Positions 43,764 through 55,178 of a DNA stretch of 64,000 nt are shown here, one piece after another. How positions within the stretch are numbered: position 1 is the stretch's first letter; every line of letters starts with the position of its first letter. The stretch is from positions 95,770,489 through 95,834,488 of the forward strand of contig CM077025.1 of assembly GCA_039090855.1 (NCBI GenBank), read 5' to 3'. A program made the position numbers and the translations under genes. This DNA is from Macrothele yani (Eukaryota > Arthropoda > Arachnida > Araneae > Macrothelidae). The notes beneath the pieces are model-generated. The model saw only the letters and a program-made list of their open reading frames with translations. It did not search any database and was not told the DNA's origin.

Positions 43764-45162
43764 ATGTGTCTATGTATACTCACATTAATATAGATCAACT
43801 TATAGACTTTATAGCGGAAGACTTGGCAGACCTAATAGTTTTTCACAACAAGGAAAAAAACATATTAGTAGGAATTTTTGAAATGCTTACTTTCTCTTTG
43901 CAGAACAACTACTTTCAATTTGGGAAAACTTTTTCATTCAAAAATCGGGGCTAGCTATGGGCTCCCCACTCTCCCCACTCTTAGCTAACTATTATGTGGG
44001 AAAACTAGAAGAAAAGATACTAGTACAACCCACATACTTCTGCTTATATAGCAGATACATGGATGGCATCTTATTTATAATAGATAGCACAGAAATTGTT
44101 CCAGAAAGAATTCTAGACTCATTCAATGAATTAGATGATTCCCTTAAGTTCACTATTGAACTTCAAAAAGAAAGAAGAATAAACTTCTTAGATATTACTA
44201 TCTATTATGAAGATGAAAAATTCCTCACTAGTTGGTATAAAAAACCAATGAATACTAAAAGACTACTAGATTTCAATTCGTCCAGTTTCTATTAAGAAAA
44301 ATGCAGCAAGTCAGTTTTTAGAAAAATTAATAAAATATTTTCTACTGCAGATAAAAAAGAAGCCCATAAAGAAGAGCTTAAAGTCATACTTGCAGAAAAT
44401 AACTATCCTAAAGAAGAAATTGAGAAGCTTCTGAATTTTAATGGTACGAAGAACCCACAAAAACAAGAAGTAAAATTCACTAGAAAAATTTCTTATCACA
44501 AAGGTTTATTTGAGGCTTTAAAGAGAATTAGTAAAAAATACAATATTAGGCTAGCTCCAAGTTTAGAGAACAAAGTTAAAAAAATTTTCCCTAAAATAGT
44601 TCAAAGAGAAGAAGATATTTTAAAAATGCAAGGAGTAGTTTATGAAGTAAATTGTAGTTGTGGACTATCTTACATAGGTGAAACAGGTCGCAGACTAGAA
44701 ACTCGTATAGCTGAGCATAAAGCAGCTATAAAAAATTGCTCCAACAAGACTGGATTAGATAGGCATGTTAGAGAAACTGGGCACAGCATGGATTGGAATT
44801 CCCTTAAAGTAATCAGTTTCCAAAGCAATTTCCAAAAAAGAAAACTGAAAGAAGGAATAGAGATTGAGAAAAATCAAAATTCCATCATCAATGACTGCAA
44901 AGGATTTTCCCTGCCTAACATCTGGCAGGATTTGTTGAAAAATAACCTAAACCGTCAAGGTTAACCGTAACCGTCAAGGTAAACCGTAACCATGATAGTG
45001 ACAAGCAAAAAGTGACAACAACAAGACAGCCTGAAGAAGGAGAAGAGTTTTCTCCGAAAATTTGCTATTAATGAAAATAATTTCCTAATAAATTCCCATA
45101 AGTTGCTTTAGATTATTAATTCAATTAAACTAGGAAGCCATTTCTCAATATGAGCTTTATTC
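43764..45162 (+). mobile_element. Penelope-like element, 5'-truncated
   Basis: Flanked by a perfect 17-bp direct repeat, AAAGAACAATTTTTGTT, at 43747-43763 and 45163-45179, which I read as the target duplication. The copy begins inside the reverse transcriptase domain and continues to a GIY-YIG endonuclease and a 3' tail. The 17-bp value is inside the usual range for retroelements but exact for this copy. Confidence 0.92.
43766..44964 (+). pseudogene. Penelope-type RT with GIY-YIG endonuclease
   Basis: Copies RNA and cuts target DNA for Penelope-like retroelements. Visible order: MSMYTHINIDQLIDFIAEDL; GLAMGSPLSPLLANYYVGKL; the active-site position reads YMDG where YxDD is expected; INFLDITIYYEDEKFLTSWY; a basic linker; then the GIY-YIG domain, with VVYEVNCSCGLSYIGETGRR, LETRIAEHKAAIKN and GLDRHVRETGHSMDW. 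The CSC pair lies just ahead of the GIY-like motif as in Penelope nucleases. Lesions: a frameshift or stop near 43952, a stop at 44293-44295, and the D-to-G change. The nuclease part is open for 112 codons to the stop at 44964. Confidence 0.92.
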
Positions 45163-45179
45163 AAAGAACAATTTTTGTT

Positions 45180-45458
45180 GTAAACTCTTGCGCTTTTATG
45201 AACCGAAACCTGACGCAAAGAGGATTCTATCTGACAGCAGCTTAATTAGGAAGACACACTGACAGTCTATGAGACAAAGAAATATCTGCTCTCCAAATGA
45301 AGTTTCGACATGTTTCCAGCATTCAAAACATTATTAAATTTGAAGGTTGATAATACAGTAGATTCCAGTTAATTGTGACACATCTGGGCTAGAACACTTT
45401 GGCACAATTAGGCGGCTGTCCATTGGGGACTGGAGATCCATAAACAACCCTTGGAACC
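45180..45458. other. Intronic spacer, nothing recognised
   Basis: Short sequence between the Penelope-like element and a Tc1 element. Confidence 0.5.
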
Positions 45459-46840
45459 ACACTCACGGACAATGAAATTTTCGCACCTAGAAGAAAACAT
45501 GCCTCAACCGCGAAACTTTGTAAATAGCTAGAATGCGTGCTGGTATGCAAATGATCTAAGTTTGGTGCGAGTGCACATGACCTCACACCCTCTGGTGGCA
45601 CTGCAAGCACGAACTGGCAGCGTTTTAAACCGCAGTGTAGTCCATGCCCCATGAAAGCGAAAAGCACCGGCCGACGCAAGCAAGACTGCAGAGTGACAAG
45701 AATGCCGGGTAGACGCCAGAGACGTCGATTTACGCACGGACTTTGAGAGAGGCCTGATCATCGGGATGAAAACCTTAGGGTGGTAGGCGCGCCGTATAGC
45801 CCGCCTCGTGGATAGTTCTGACCATACTGTCCAACTGTATTGGGACCAGTGGACACGCGACGGCACTGCCACACGGCGGAGCGGCTCCGGACAGACCAGG
45901 AGGACCACCGGTAGAGAGGATCGACGGATCCTACGGATACCCGATCCACAACACAGGCAGCTGTAGCGGCTCCTGTGTGCACACGAACCATTTTACCGAC
46001 GCCTCGCGGAAACGAATCTCCGATCCCAGCGCCCTTTACGTGCGCTGCCTTTAACACCGGAATATCGCCGGCTTCGTGTGCAGTGGTGCCAGGCCAGAGC
46101 GACGTGCAACGCCACAGACTGGTAACGTGTGGTGTATAGGAATGAGTGCCGCTTCGTTTTGGTGACAGATGATCATCGTGTCCGGGTGTGGAGGTTTCCA
46201 GGTCAACGGCACAATCCCGACCTGCTATCGAGCGCCACACCTCCCCCACTGCAGGCATTATGGTCTGGAGAGCCATTGCCTACGATAGCCGATTAGCTCC
46301 TGTGCTGGAACGTGGATCACTGACGGGACACCGGTATGTGGGTGAGATCTTACGGACCCATGAGCTCCCATTCGTGGCCGGGATTCAAGGTGCGCTGTAC
46401 CAGTAGAATAATGCCCGCCCGCACACGGTTCGGGTTGCCCAGGACTGTCTACGTCATGTCCAAACACTTCCATGTCCTGCCCGCTCCCCGGACATGTCCC
46501 CTATCGAGCATGTGAGGGACCAGTTGAAACGCCGGATGCCGCCGTGCCGCACTATCCGGGATTTGGAGCACACCGTCCAACACGTGTGGGCCAGTCTGCC
46601 GCAGGACATCAGGCGTCTGTTCGCCTCCATGCCGGATCATATTACAGCATTTGTCGCCGCACGAAGTGGTGCGACGCTCTATTGAAGATGATCGGACTGC
46701 GTGCCACAGATCTCTCTGTAATTGTCCTGCAGCTCTGTTTTTGCCTTCATGTGTATCGTTCATCTGTATCATTACGTCCATAATTGCAGTTCATACCGAT
46801 ACTTCCTTCTTGGTGCGCAAATTTCATTGTCCATGAGTGT
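45459..46840 (+). mobile_element. Tc1-like element, family with ACACTCACGG ends, copy 1
   Basis: Termini ACACTCACGGACAATGAAAT and (reversed) ACACTCATGGACAATGAAAT, with subterminal CGCACC.AGAAG on both sides. No clear TA remains. A second copy, broken by a nested stack, is at 58146-63499. Confidence 0.88.
45702..46685 (+). pseudogene. Tc1-like transposase, broken
   Basis: From ATG 45702 (MPGRRQRRRFTHGL) the frame is soon lost. The better copy at 58385 shows what it was: LTDFERDLIIGLKTAGWSAR and so on. Recognisable later parts here are RHTSPTAGIMVWRAIAYDSR, LERGSLTGHRYVGEILRT, NNARPHTVRVAQDCLRH (second Asp region) and ARSPDMSPIEHVRDQLKRR, which carries the catalytic glutamate. The C-terminus ends SGATLY before TGA. 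Stops, including TAG before NNARPH, show that it is dead. Confidence 0.8.
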
Positions 46841-47878
46841 TTTTTGTGCGGTCTGCTGTTGGGAAAAATTATCGAGGTCGAATCCTTAAAAAAGGATTCG
46901 ACACAAGTCTATGAATCACTGCAGTTTTTTATATTGATACGATAATTCGCATGTTGGTCCGCAGGTCCCCACTACAATTCAATATGAGGACAAAATGGCT
47001 GCCGTTGCTGAGAAGCAACAGACAAGGTATATTCTCTGACAAAAATGTCGAAGACTTTATTCCATTCATATGAATTTTGCTGCGATCACTGAATACAGAA
47101 TTTGGACTAGTTTCTTTATTTTTTTGGTAAAACCCGAAGTCCAAAGGAACCACAAATTAATTTCTTTTTCAAGACTTTCCTATCATTAATAAAATAATTA
47201 GGAAAAAATCTCTTGAAAAATCTGAAATTGTCCAAAATTGCAAGCACTTCGATGCAAGTTTTAAAAGTGGGAGAAACTAAAGAATGAAAAAATTTATTTT
47301 TATTTATTTACTTTCAAGTTGAAACAGTAGTTTTACTGTTACTAAAGCATACTTTACAAAACTGCAGTTTAAGAATTCGTCTAACCCTAAGGCCCAAAGT
47401 GTAGTAAAACAGATGCAGATCTTGATGTTTGGCATAGAACATTTGCTGCGCCGGTTGTTTTTTTTTTCCGAAGCCGTACAAGTGGTGGTAAACAATATTT
47501 GCCGTTTTAATATAACTTAGTTTATTTCTACAAGAATATTGAAATCCAAATATATAAATATTTTTTTCTTGAGTTATAACAAGGCCTACCGGCACAAAAT
47601 ATGGCGGCCGATTAAGAATTCTGCCGTATCCCAGCGGCTCAGTCTTCGCCTGCGGCTGTCCCAATAATGCAAACCTTACTCCGAAAATCTAATTTGAGAT
47701 GTCCTTCAAGAATTGTCTCAAATAAATGGCTTTCCCGGTTAATCGATGGCCCAATTTACCGGAATCTACTGAATTTACTAATAAAATTAAACATGAAAGT
47801 TTCTATTCTATATTTTAAAATGAAACTATTGCCTCGAATTAACCTCCCAGTGGAGAGCGAAAGCTTGGTCTTTTTCTG
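46841..47878. other. Intronic stretch with a small hairpin
   Basis: A hairpin at 46877-46902 (GTCGAATCCTT, loop AAAA). Nothing else recognised. Confidence 0.5.
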
Positions 47879-49096
47879 CCCTATCTACCAACACGTAATT
47901 GGACACCCCTGCAATTGACGATATCTGAGGTTCTGATACACGTCACGGCCGCCGCCGTTAAATATCGTGTGCGAAACAACAACGCAACCAGTCGCATTCA
48001 AGATGCCACGTAGTTCGAAGCTCTCTGATTTCGAGAAAGGTGTAATCGTCGAGTATCACAGAAATGGACGATCCATACGTGACATATCCAGCGAGTTGAA
48101 GTACCCAAAATCGACAGTGGCCTACGTGATTAGCAAGTGGAAGATGAGAGGTGAATGTCGAAATGTGCCCCGACCCGGCAGACCCACAAACCTGGGAGTT
48201 AGAGACCGACGGGTGCTGGCCAGAGAAATTCAGAAGAACCGCATTAAATCGATGGGCCACATCCGCGAGGAGTTTCAACAGGCATCCGGGAGTGTTCTTT
48301 CAATGAATACCATCCGTAACGAAGCCAATCTGCTCGGTTATCATGGACATGCTGCCGCCAACAAGCCTTTGATCACCAAGTCCAATAGCGCTGCTCGGCT
48401 AACGTGGTGCAAAGAACGTCAACAGTGGACCGTTGAACAGTGGAAACAGGTTCTCTGGAGCGACGAATCAAGGTTCACATTCTACCGTTTGGATGGCAGA
48501 GTCTGGGTTTGGCGTCTGCCTTGGAAACGCCTCCTGCCGGAATGTATTGTGCCAACTGTGAAGTTCGGCACCGGTGGAATTATGCTATGGGGGTGTTTCT
48601 CCTGGTATGGCACAGGACTCTTGGTCGCAATTCCTGGTATACTGAACGCTGAGACCTACTGCACCATTTTGGATGACCATGCGCTTCCTACTTTGTGGCA
48701 GTTTTTCGGGGTGGACCCATGTTACTTTTAGGATGACAGTGCCACCTGTCATGTTGCGAGGTCCACCATGGCTTGCCATGGTGACAATGGGGTTAATCGA
48801 ATGGACTGGCCTGCGTAGAGCCCGGACTTTAATCCTATCGAGCACCTCTGGGACGAGTTGGAGCGTGGACTTAAGGGGTACCCCCACCGTCCAAAATCGG
48901 TGAAGGAAGTGACCTGTCTTCTCCAAGCCGAGTGGAAGAAAATACCGCTAGCCGTCGTACAACGCCTGGTTGAGAGTATGCCCCGGAGGGTCGTAGCTGT
49001 AATCGCCGCTCGTGGAGGCTCCACCAACTATTGAAATTGAATAAACTTCGTTTTCCTTTGCTATCACAGGTGTCCAATTACTTGTGGTAGATAGTG
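47879..49096 (+). mobile_element. Tc1-like element with nearly intact gene
   Basis: Termini CTATCTACCAACACGTAATT and (reversed) CTATCTACCACAAGTAATTG, then GGACACC on both sides. TA follows the right end at 49097-49098; the left TA is not preserved. About 1.22 kb. Confidence 0.85.
48003..49034 (+). pseudogene. Tc1-like transposase, full frame with two TAG stops
   Basis: The frame runs from ATG 48003 to TGA 49032-49034, 343 codons, without a frameshift. The N-terminal paired helix-turn-helix region is KLSDFEKGVIVEYHRNGRSI, then GRPTNLG and the second HTH. Catalytic blocks: WSDESRFTFYRLDGRVWVWR; DDSATCHVA; SPDFNPIEHLWDELERG. The second Asp to Glu spacing is 34 (DD34E). The C-terminus is VESMPRRVVAVIAARGGSTN. 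Only two codons break it, TAG at 48729 and 48816, both where Tc1 relatives have Gln (CAG), so each is one C-to-T change. It is the best preserved transposase in the window. Confidence 0.93.
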
Positions 49097-50057
49097 TATA
49101 TACTGCTTTATGCCAGTAAATAAAAAGATCTATACTGCGCTACAACAGCTTTGATTTTAAAAGCCATTAAGTATGTACAAGACATTAAAGCATTATGAAA
49201 ACTAATATCCTTATCCATTAGCCTACTACTTAAAGTTATTATTAAGTGTAAAAGTTATTATAATAAGTATCAGTATTATACATTCATGCATCTATATTGC
49301 TAACGTAATCTTGGTTAATTATGGAACTGACCGCAAGCATTATTTTCCCGATACGCTTCCCAAAATAAGCTCTCTACGAAGAACAGTTTTGCACTATTAC
49401 CCAGAATATTAGCATCAAAAGCTTTCGTTTCATGTGGAATGTTTTGTTCTTGTTTACTATGTTTCGGAACTCTGCTGCTCAGAATACACAAGAGACAAAA
49501 GCTTAAGAGAAACAAATTAGGTCACTCAGTTGGTCGTAAACTTTTTGAAACGACCGTCTAAAAATGAAAGAAACCACAGTCGCATCGCTGACGACGGGGC
49601 GCATGTTATTGAATCCTTCGAAAAATGAGACCATTATTATTTTTCGAAAGATTCAATAACATGCTTGCTTGATGCTTTGCTCTCCCCGAATTTCTGCAGA
49701 ACCCCCCCCCTCGTCCCCCGTCCCCCTAGCATTCCGTAAATATCATCTGCAAATAGAAGGAGGCTGAGAGACATTAGAAACACACACGCACTATTCCGCT
49801 GACTACTGTATGAGACGTGGGACTGTAATGTAATGCGCTCGATTTATATGCAAACACTGAACATCTTCATGCAAATAAATCGTGTTACTTTCACAGCAGC
49901 CCCCTACACACTTATTCTAAATACTAACCGTACACGGCCCAACGTATATATGTAGATTCAGCAGTAACAGCTAAATTTTTGTGAACCTGAAGTCCATTAA
50001 TAAAAACATCTGTGAAAACTGAGTTGCCAAATTTTCAGTTTCTTTTTCGGACAGCTA
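49097..50057. other. Intronic stretch with a 26-bp-arm hairpin
   Basis: Arms at 49601-49626 and 49639-49664 (GCATGTTATTGAATC...) pair with one mismatch around 12 bases. Poly-C runs lie near 49704-49730. No gene. Confidence 0.6.
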
Positions 50058-50335
50058 CAGTAGCGAACAAAAGTATTTGGCGAAACACTTTTTCAACCAT
50101 AATTTTTTTCTGCTGGACCAAATCTGGTCATTTTGGGATATGATATGTGTTGATTCGCGGGTTACAATGCAGCGTAGTTTGTATTTCGCCCAGAGCGAAT
50201 GTTTCGTTCGAAATGGGCCATATTCAAGAGTCGCCATTTTTTAACCATTTGCTTGCTGCACGTATTAATGTTTTACTTGTGATTTTTGTGAGTTTTCTGA
50301 TGTGTAGTGTGATAATAAGTCAATCTTAGGTTTTC

Positions 50336-51583
50336 AGAAATTGGTAAAAAGGCGGAGATCCCTGTTGCAGCTCGCCAGGCGGCCGTGAACATGATGGAAT
50401 CCGGAATGTGCATCACCGACATTGCGAGGGCCCTGAAGATCCGACACCAGTCCATTTCAGCTATCCTGCAATGTTAGAAGAAGACTGGGACCGTCGAGAA
50501 CAGTCCGCGATGTGGTAGGCCTCGTTCTACTACGTTGCGTCAGGATAGACGCATCCTCCGTCGATCTCGTGCTGATCCCACCTTGACTGCTGTGGACATC
50601 GCCACCGAATTCCGCGACAGAGACGACCTGAACGTCAGCCGAATGACCATCTCCCGTCGTCTCATTGCTGGTGGATTGAACGGAAGACACCCCGCCAAGA
50701 AACCACTCATCGAAGTCAAGAATCGACGAGCCAGAGTCGCGTTCGCGCGCCTTCACCGACACTGGACCGCGGCGGACTGGGGTAAGGTGCTTTTCACCGA
50801 CGAGAGCAAGTTCAACTTGTTCGGAAGTGATGACATTCGATACGTACGACGTCCGTGTGGCCAGAGATTCAACCCCCAGTTCAGTCAGCCGACTGTCAAG
50901 CACGGAGGAGGATCGCTTATGGTTTACGGCGCCTTCTCTCGCAATGTAATGGGCCCCATTATCAAGATTGACGGAATAATGACCGGCCAGAGCTACTCAT
51001 CAACGATGTCTTCCCATGGGCAAACCAGAACATGCTACCCGGATGGATCATGCAGCAAGAATGCCGCCCCGGTGGCGCAGTGGTCTAAGCGATGGCCTCT
51101 GATCATTCGTCCGAAAGGGGTCCGGGTTCGAATCCCGGTGAAGCATGGATGTTGTGTTTGTCTTACGGCACTGGCTCTCTCCCTTCCCTGGAACCAGTGA
51201 CCCTAAAGTAGGGACGGGCGACTGCTTATAGCCCATTGAGTTGCTTACGGTGGTCGTTAAACCTCCAATCAAAAAAAAAAAATTCAGCAAGACAACGGCC
51301 CGAAGCACACCTCCAGAGTAGCGAAGGCAGCCTTCCAGCAGCAATAGCTCCGACTTCTAGACTGACCAGGCCAATCTTCAGACCTCAACCCCATCGAGCA
51401 CATGTGGGAGGAACTGGAGAGACGACGTGCGAAGAAAACCTGCCGGAATAGTGCCCAGAAGTTCGACCAGCTGTCTGCAGAATGGGCGTGAATTCCGCAG
51501 GTCACCGTCGAGAAGCTAGTGTACTCGATGCCGGCCCGTTGTGCGGCTGTTATTAAGTCTCGTGGTTATCCCACTAAGTATTA
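50336..51583 (+). pseudogene. Tc1-like transposase split by a SINE
   Basis: The frame reads EIGKKAEIPVAARQAAVNMM, then ITDIARALKIRHQSISAILQ (HTH), SRADPTLTAVDIATEFRDRD and VSRMTISRRLIAGGLNGRHP. Then come the catalytic LFTDESKFNLFGSDDIRYVR, GGGSLMVYGAFSRNVMGP, and across the SINE QQDNGPKHTSRVAKAAF and SDLNPIEHMWEELERRRAK. It ends VIKSRGYPTKY before TAG. Lesions: a TAG after AILQC near 50476, a frameshift near 51000, and stops near 51346 and 51359. The SINE sits directly before the second catalytic aspartate. Confidence 0.88.
51061..51284 (+). mobile_element. Family 1 SINE, best complete copy
   Basis: Contains an A box (TGGCGCAGTGGTCTAAGCG), B box (GGGTTCGAATCCC), the conserved body with two hairpins (ACTGG..CCAGT and CCCTAAAGTAGGG) and an A tail. 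CAGCAAGA at 51053-51060 and 51285-51292 is the target duplication and is part of the transposase coding sequence. Confidence 0.93.
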
Positions 51584-51852
51584 GTTATTGTTTTGTCTTT
51601 TTCTCGTATTTGTTTTCTGTTATAGTTGCATTAAATGAATGTGATACACACCTACTTTGTTGGTCAATTTGTACAATCTTTGCGATTAAGCTCGGTACCT
51701 GATCTGTGTTAAGGTTTCCGATCCATCTGCATATGGGTCAGGTTTACAACTGAATAACACATATAATATCCGAAAATGACCCGATTTGGTCCAGCAGAAA
51801 AATTATTATGGTCGAAAAAGTGTTTCGCCAGATACTTTTGTTCACTACTGTA

Positions 51853-52214
51853 AGTAAAGGAAGCAAACCATATGATGATTGATAAAGCTAAGAGCTTCCC
51901 ACATTTTGTGGATCGGTTCGGATTTTATTGTGTGTGGCGTATACCTCTAAATATTCTTCCTTTTGAATTTCTGCTTTCTTAGGTGACTTTAGCTTTGCCT
52001 TGGTGAAACATCTTCCAACTTAACGGCACATTACATCTTCTAACAGCTTTTACAAATTGGTGACACTGCCAGTGAGTCAGAACAACATACACCGATTGAC
52101 TGCTGAATTATGACCATCCCTGTCAAAAGTGGATGCAGCTCGTTGAGAACGTGATTTCCGAGACTACGAGACGCAGAATATATGAAGAGTGGAGCAGTAG
52201 GTAGTAAAATTCGG
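51853..52214. other. Intronic spacer, nothing recognised
   Basis: No feature apart from the likely start of the Tc1 element that follows. Confidence 0.4.
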
Positions 52215-52489
52215 AGAGGGGTACGTAAACGGAAGGATATATCGGACTTTGAAAAAAGGACATATTCTGGAAGCTCGGAGAAGATGCCACAATTTCTCAC
52301 ACTGCTGTACTGGTGGGTTGTTCGCCATCCGCTGCAGTTAAAGTGTATCGGACTGGCGTGAAAATGATCAAAAAACGACCCGGGGGCAAACCTGCATGGG
52401 ACAGAGAAAGACTGATGAGAGAGGTGAGCGCTAAATCTGACGAATCGTACAGTCCAACAGACGCAGAACTGTTAAAAGTTTACCTGATA

Positions 52490-53769
52490 TTGGTTTGGTA
52501 CGAATGAAATGTCCGGCGAAGGATCAGCACACGTGAACTGCGAGAACGGAGAAGCAGGACAAGTTATCTTGGCAAAATAATCCCCCTCGGCATCTACACA
52601 TGGTTGCTATCTGTCCAGCAAGACCATGATCCCTAACGAAAAAATTCTTGTGGCTGGGACAAGAAGTCATCCACAGCACGTTCAACCTCGTTGTCTGTCG
52701 TGAACTGTTTCTCGGACAAGAAGTGATTCAGACGACGAAACAGATTATAGTCTGTTGGAGACAAGTCCGGGTAATAGGTAGAATGAGGCAGTGCTTCATA
52801 GCCCAAGGCATTTAGTGTCAGCATCGTTCGTTGTGCGACATGAGGGCGGCCGTTGTTCTGGAGTAGAAGAACACCATGTCTGTTGGCTAAAGCCGGTTGT
52901 TTCTAAAGCAATTTCCGGTGCATCTGGTGTAATTCAGCACAATAACGTTCGGCAGTGATGGTTTGCCCTCTTGCCAAGAAACTCCGATGAGTTATCCCGG
53001 TTGTGGACCACCAGACAAGGAGCATCATCTTTCTTGGAATGTAGGGGTGGCTTAGGATGCCGTCCAGCAGGCTGTACCTTGCTTAACCATTGTGCAGATC
53101 GTTTCCGATTATCAAAAAGGACTCGCTTCTCGTCGCAGGTGACGATTCGAGGCAGTAGAAGTTCCTGTTTATTCCTGGCAAGCAGCGACGTGCAGACTTC
53201 CAAACGCCTAGTCTTGTTGGCAGTTGTCAACTCATGCGGCAGCCACATGTCCAGCTTTTTGACCTTACCCAGCGCAGCCAGACGCCGAACAACTGTCGTG
53301 TGGTGAACACCTACCTATGCCGCTATCTCGCGACCCGGTTTTCGGGGTTTGCTTCAACCACACGTAATGGAACATCGTCAGAAATAGCAACAGGTCGGTG
53401 AACACGTGCTTCGTTTTGCAGGTCCGTATTTCCGCTTCGAAACTTGACAAACCATCGCCGAATGGTTCGTTCCTTGGCTGTATTCTCATTAAACGCTTTG
53501 TTAACGTTTTCAGCGGCAATTCCTGCAGAATGGCCCAGTTTAAATTCATACAGGAAGGTGAATCTCGAATCCGGGGTCTGCATGTTTCCTTTGCAAGCCA
53601 CGTTACGTCCGAACAAGCCATGCCTGAACCTTGTTCTTCACACACGTGCTACCTATTTATAGTAACTCTGTGACGTAATACCCGGAACATTTGTGGGTGG
53701 TTCCATTCCGCTGCGGTGGGGCATGTCTCCACTGCTCGCGCACTGGACATTTCATGCGCAACAACCCAA
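52490..53769 (-). mobile_element. Mariner (Hsmar1/cecropia-like), inserted in Tc1
   Basis: 1280 bp with ends TTGGTTTGGTACGAATGAAA and (reversed) TTGGGTTGTTGCGCATGAAA, and TA at 52488-52489 and 53770-53771. The minus-strand transposase reads FLYEFKLGHSAGIAAENVNK, then TAKERTIRRWFVKFRSGNTD; HELTTANKTRRLEVCTSLLA; RIVTCDEKRVLFDNRKRSAQ; SPTDYNLFRRLNHFL. TCDEK and DNRRRSAQW-type wording is typical of the group that includes human SETMAR/Hsmar1. Frameshifts and a region lost around the second aspartate leave it inactive. Confidence 0.88.
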
Positions 53770-53971
53770 TACAACAGAGGTCAACCCAGAACAGAATCTG
53801 CCATGACCAGTACAAACTATAACAGCAGACGACCCTAACAACATCCTCTCCTAACCACGGTTCATCGGCCCAAATGTTCACCAGATCATGAAATTTGGGA
53901 GTCGGAAGACTGGAAAAACGTGAAGTGTGACTTCTGAAGAGTCAAACTTCGAAACATATACGTGAACGATC

Positions 53972-55178
53972 GGGTGTGGTTCACTTCGTCGACAACTCAT
54001 TTCGTCGACAGGTACACTTCATCGACACTATACAGTATATGCAAACAGTCGATTCCTAAAAAACTGAAAAAAGTTCATAACCACCAAATTTGGTATACTA
54101 TCTCATGGTACTGTAACTCAGATCGTAGACGGTTTTTGGAAGAGGTCGGGCCCGGCGTGTAAGGGGCGCCATACAAAATTTTCGTAAAATCTGTAGTTTT
54201 CAATTTAGAACCACCAAATTTGGTATACTCTCTCATGGTACTCAAACTTACACCATACACGGTTTTTGGAAGGGGTCGGAGCACGGGGTCTAGGGGACCC
54301 TACACAACATTTTCGTAAAACCTACAGTTTTCAATTTAGAACCTCCAAATTTGGTATACTATCTCATTGTACCCTTACATCAACTTAGACAATAGAAGGA
54401 AGGAGTCGGGGTCCTGGGTCAAGGGGGCCCCCAAACAAACTTTTCGTAAAATCTACAGTTTTCAATTTGGAACCACCAAATTTGGTATACTATCTCATGG
54501 TACTCTAACTTATCTCGCATATAGAGTATTAGAGTGCAGAATTGTGCTGCAGTTCTTAAGTAAAGAATGGAAATTTTTGAGAAAATTTTGTATGAGGCTC
54601 CCTTTACCCCGGGCCCTGACCCCTTCCAAAAACCGTGTACGGTCTAAGTTAGAGCACCATGAGGTAGTATACCAAATTTGGTGGTTCTAAGTCGAAAACT
54701 GCAGATTTTACGAAAATTTTGTATGCGCCCCTTTTCACACCGGACCCCGACCTCTTTCTTCTATGGTCTAAATTAGTGTAAGAGTACAATGAGATAGTAT
54801 ACCAAATTTGGTGGTTCTAAATTGAAAACTGTAGATTTTACGAAGATGTTGTATGGGCCTCCTTGAACCAGGGCCCCGATCCCTTCCAAAACCGCGTACG
54901 GTCTAAGTTAGAGTACTATGAGATAGTATACCAAATTTCGTGGTTCTAAATCGAAAACTGTAGATTTTACGAAAATGTTTTACGAAAGATTTTACGAAAA
55001 TGTTGTAGCCCTTGACCCCGGGACCCGACCCCTTTCAAAAACCGTGTGCGGTGTAAGTTATAGTACCATGAGATAGTACACCAAATTTGGTGGTTCTAAA
55101 TTGAAAACGGCAGATTTTACGAAAATTTTGAGAAATCGACTGTTTGCATATATAGTGTCGACGAAATAAATGCGACCG
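53972..55178. mobile_element. Foldback element built from inverted 130-bp arrays
   Basis: An 8-bp duplication GAACGATC (53964-53971 and 55179-55186) flanks it and restores the Tc1 reading frame (VNDHTVDG) when it is removed. Outer ends share TTCGTCGAC and a following CGACACTAT...ATATGCAAACAGTCGATT. Inside, about four units of 130-131 bp run forward (CCACCAAATTTGGTATAC at 54081, 54211, about 54342, 54473) and about four run in reverse (near 54671, 54801, 54930, 55080). No open frame of substance. Class unknown; 8-bp duplications occur in hAT, P and related groups. Confidence 0.85.

Larger units (their letters stand above)
50058..51850 (+). mobile_element. Tc1-like element with long inverted repeats, interrupted by SINE
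   Basis: The inverted repeats are about 85 bp (starting CAGTAGCGAACAAAAGTATT; the right end reversed starts CAGTAGTGAACAAAAGTATC) with TA at 50056-50057 and 51851-51852. Without the SINE it is about 1.56 kb. Confidence 0.93.

Noticed and set aside
45528..46276. Long minus-strand open frames opposite the Tc1 copy
   Set aside because: GC-rich antisense shadows of the transposase; the plus strand carries the catalytic motifs.
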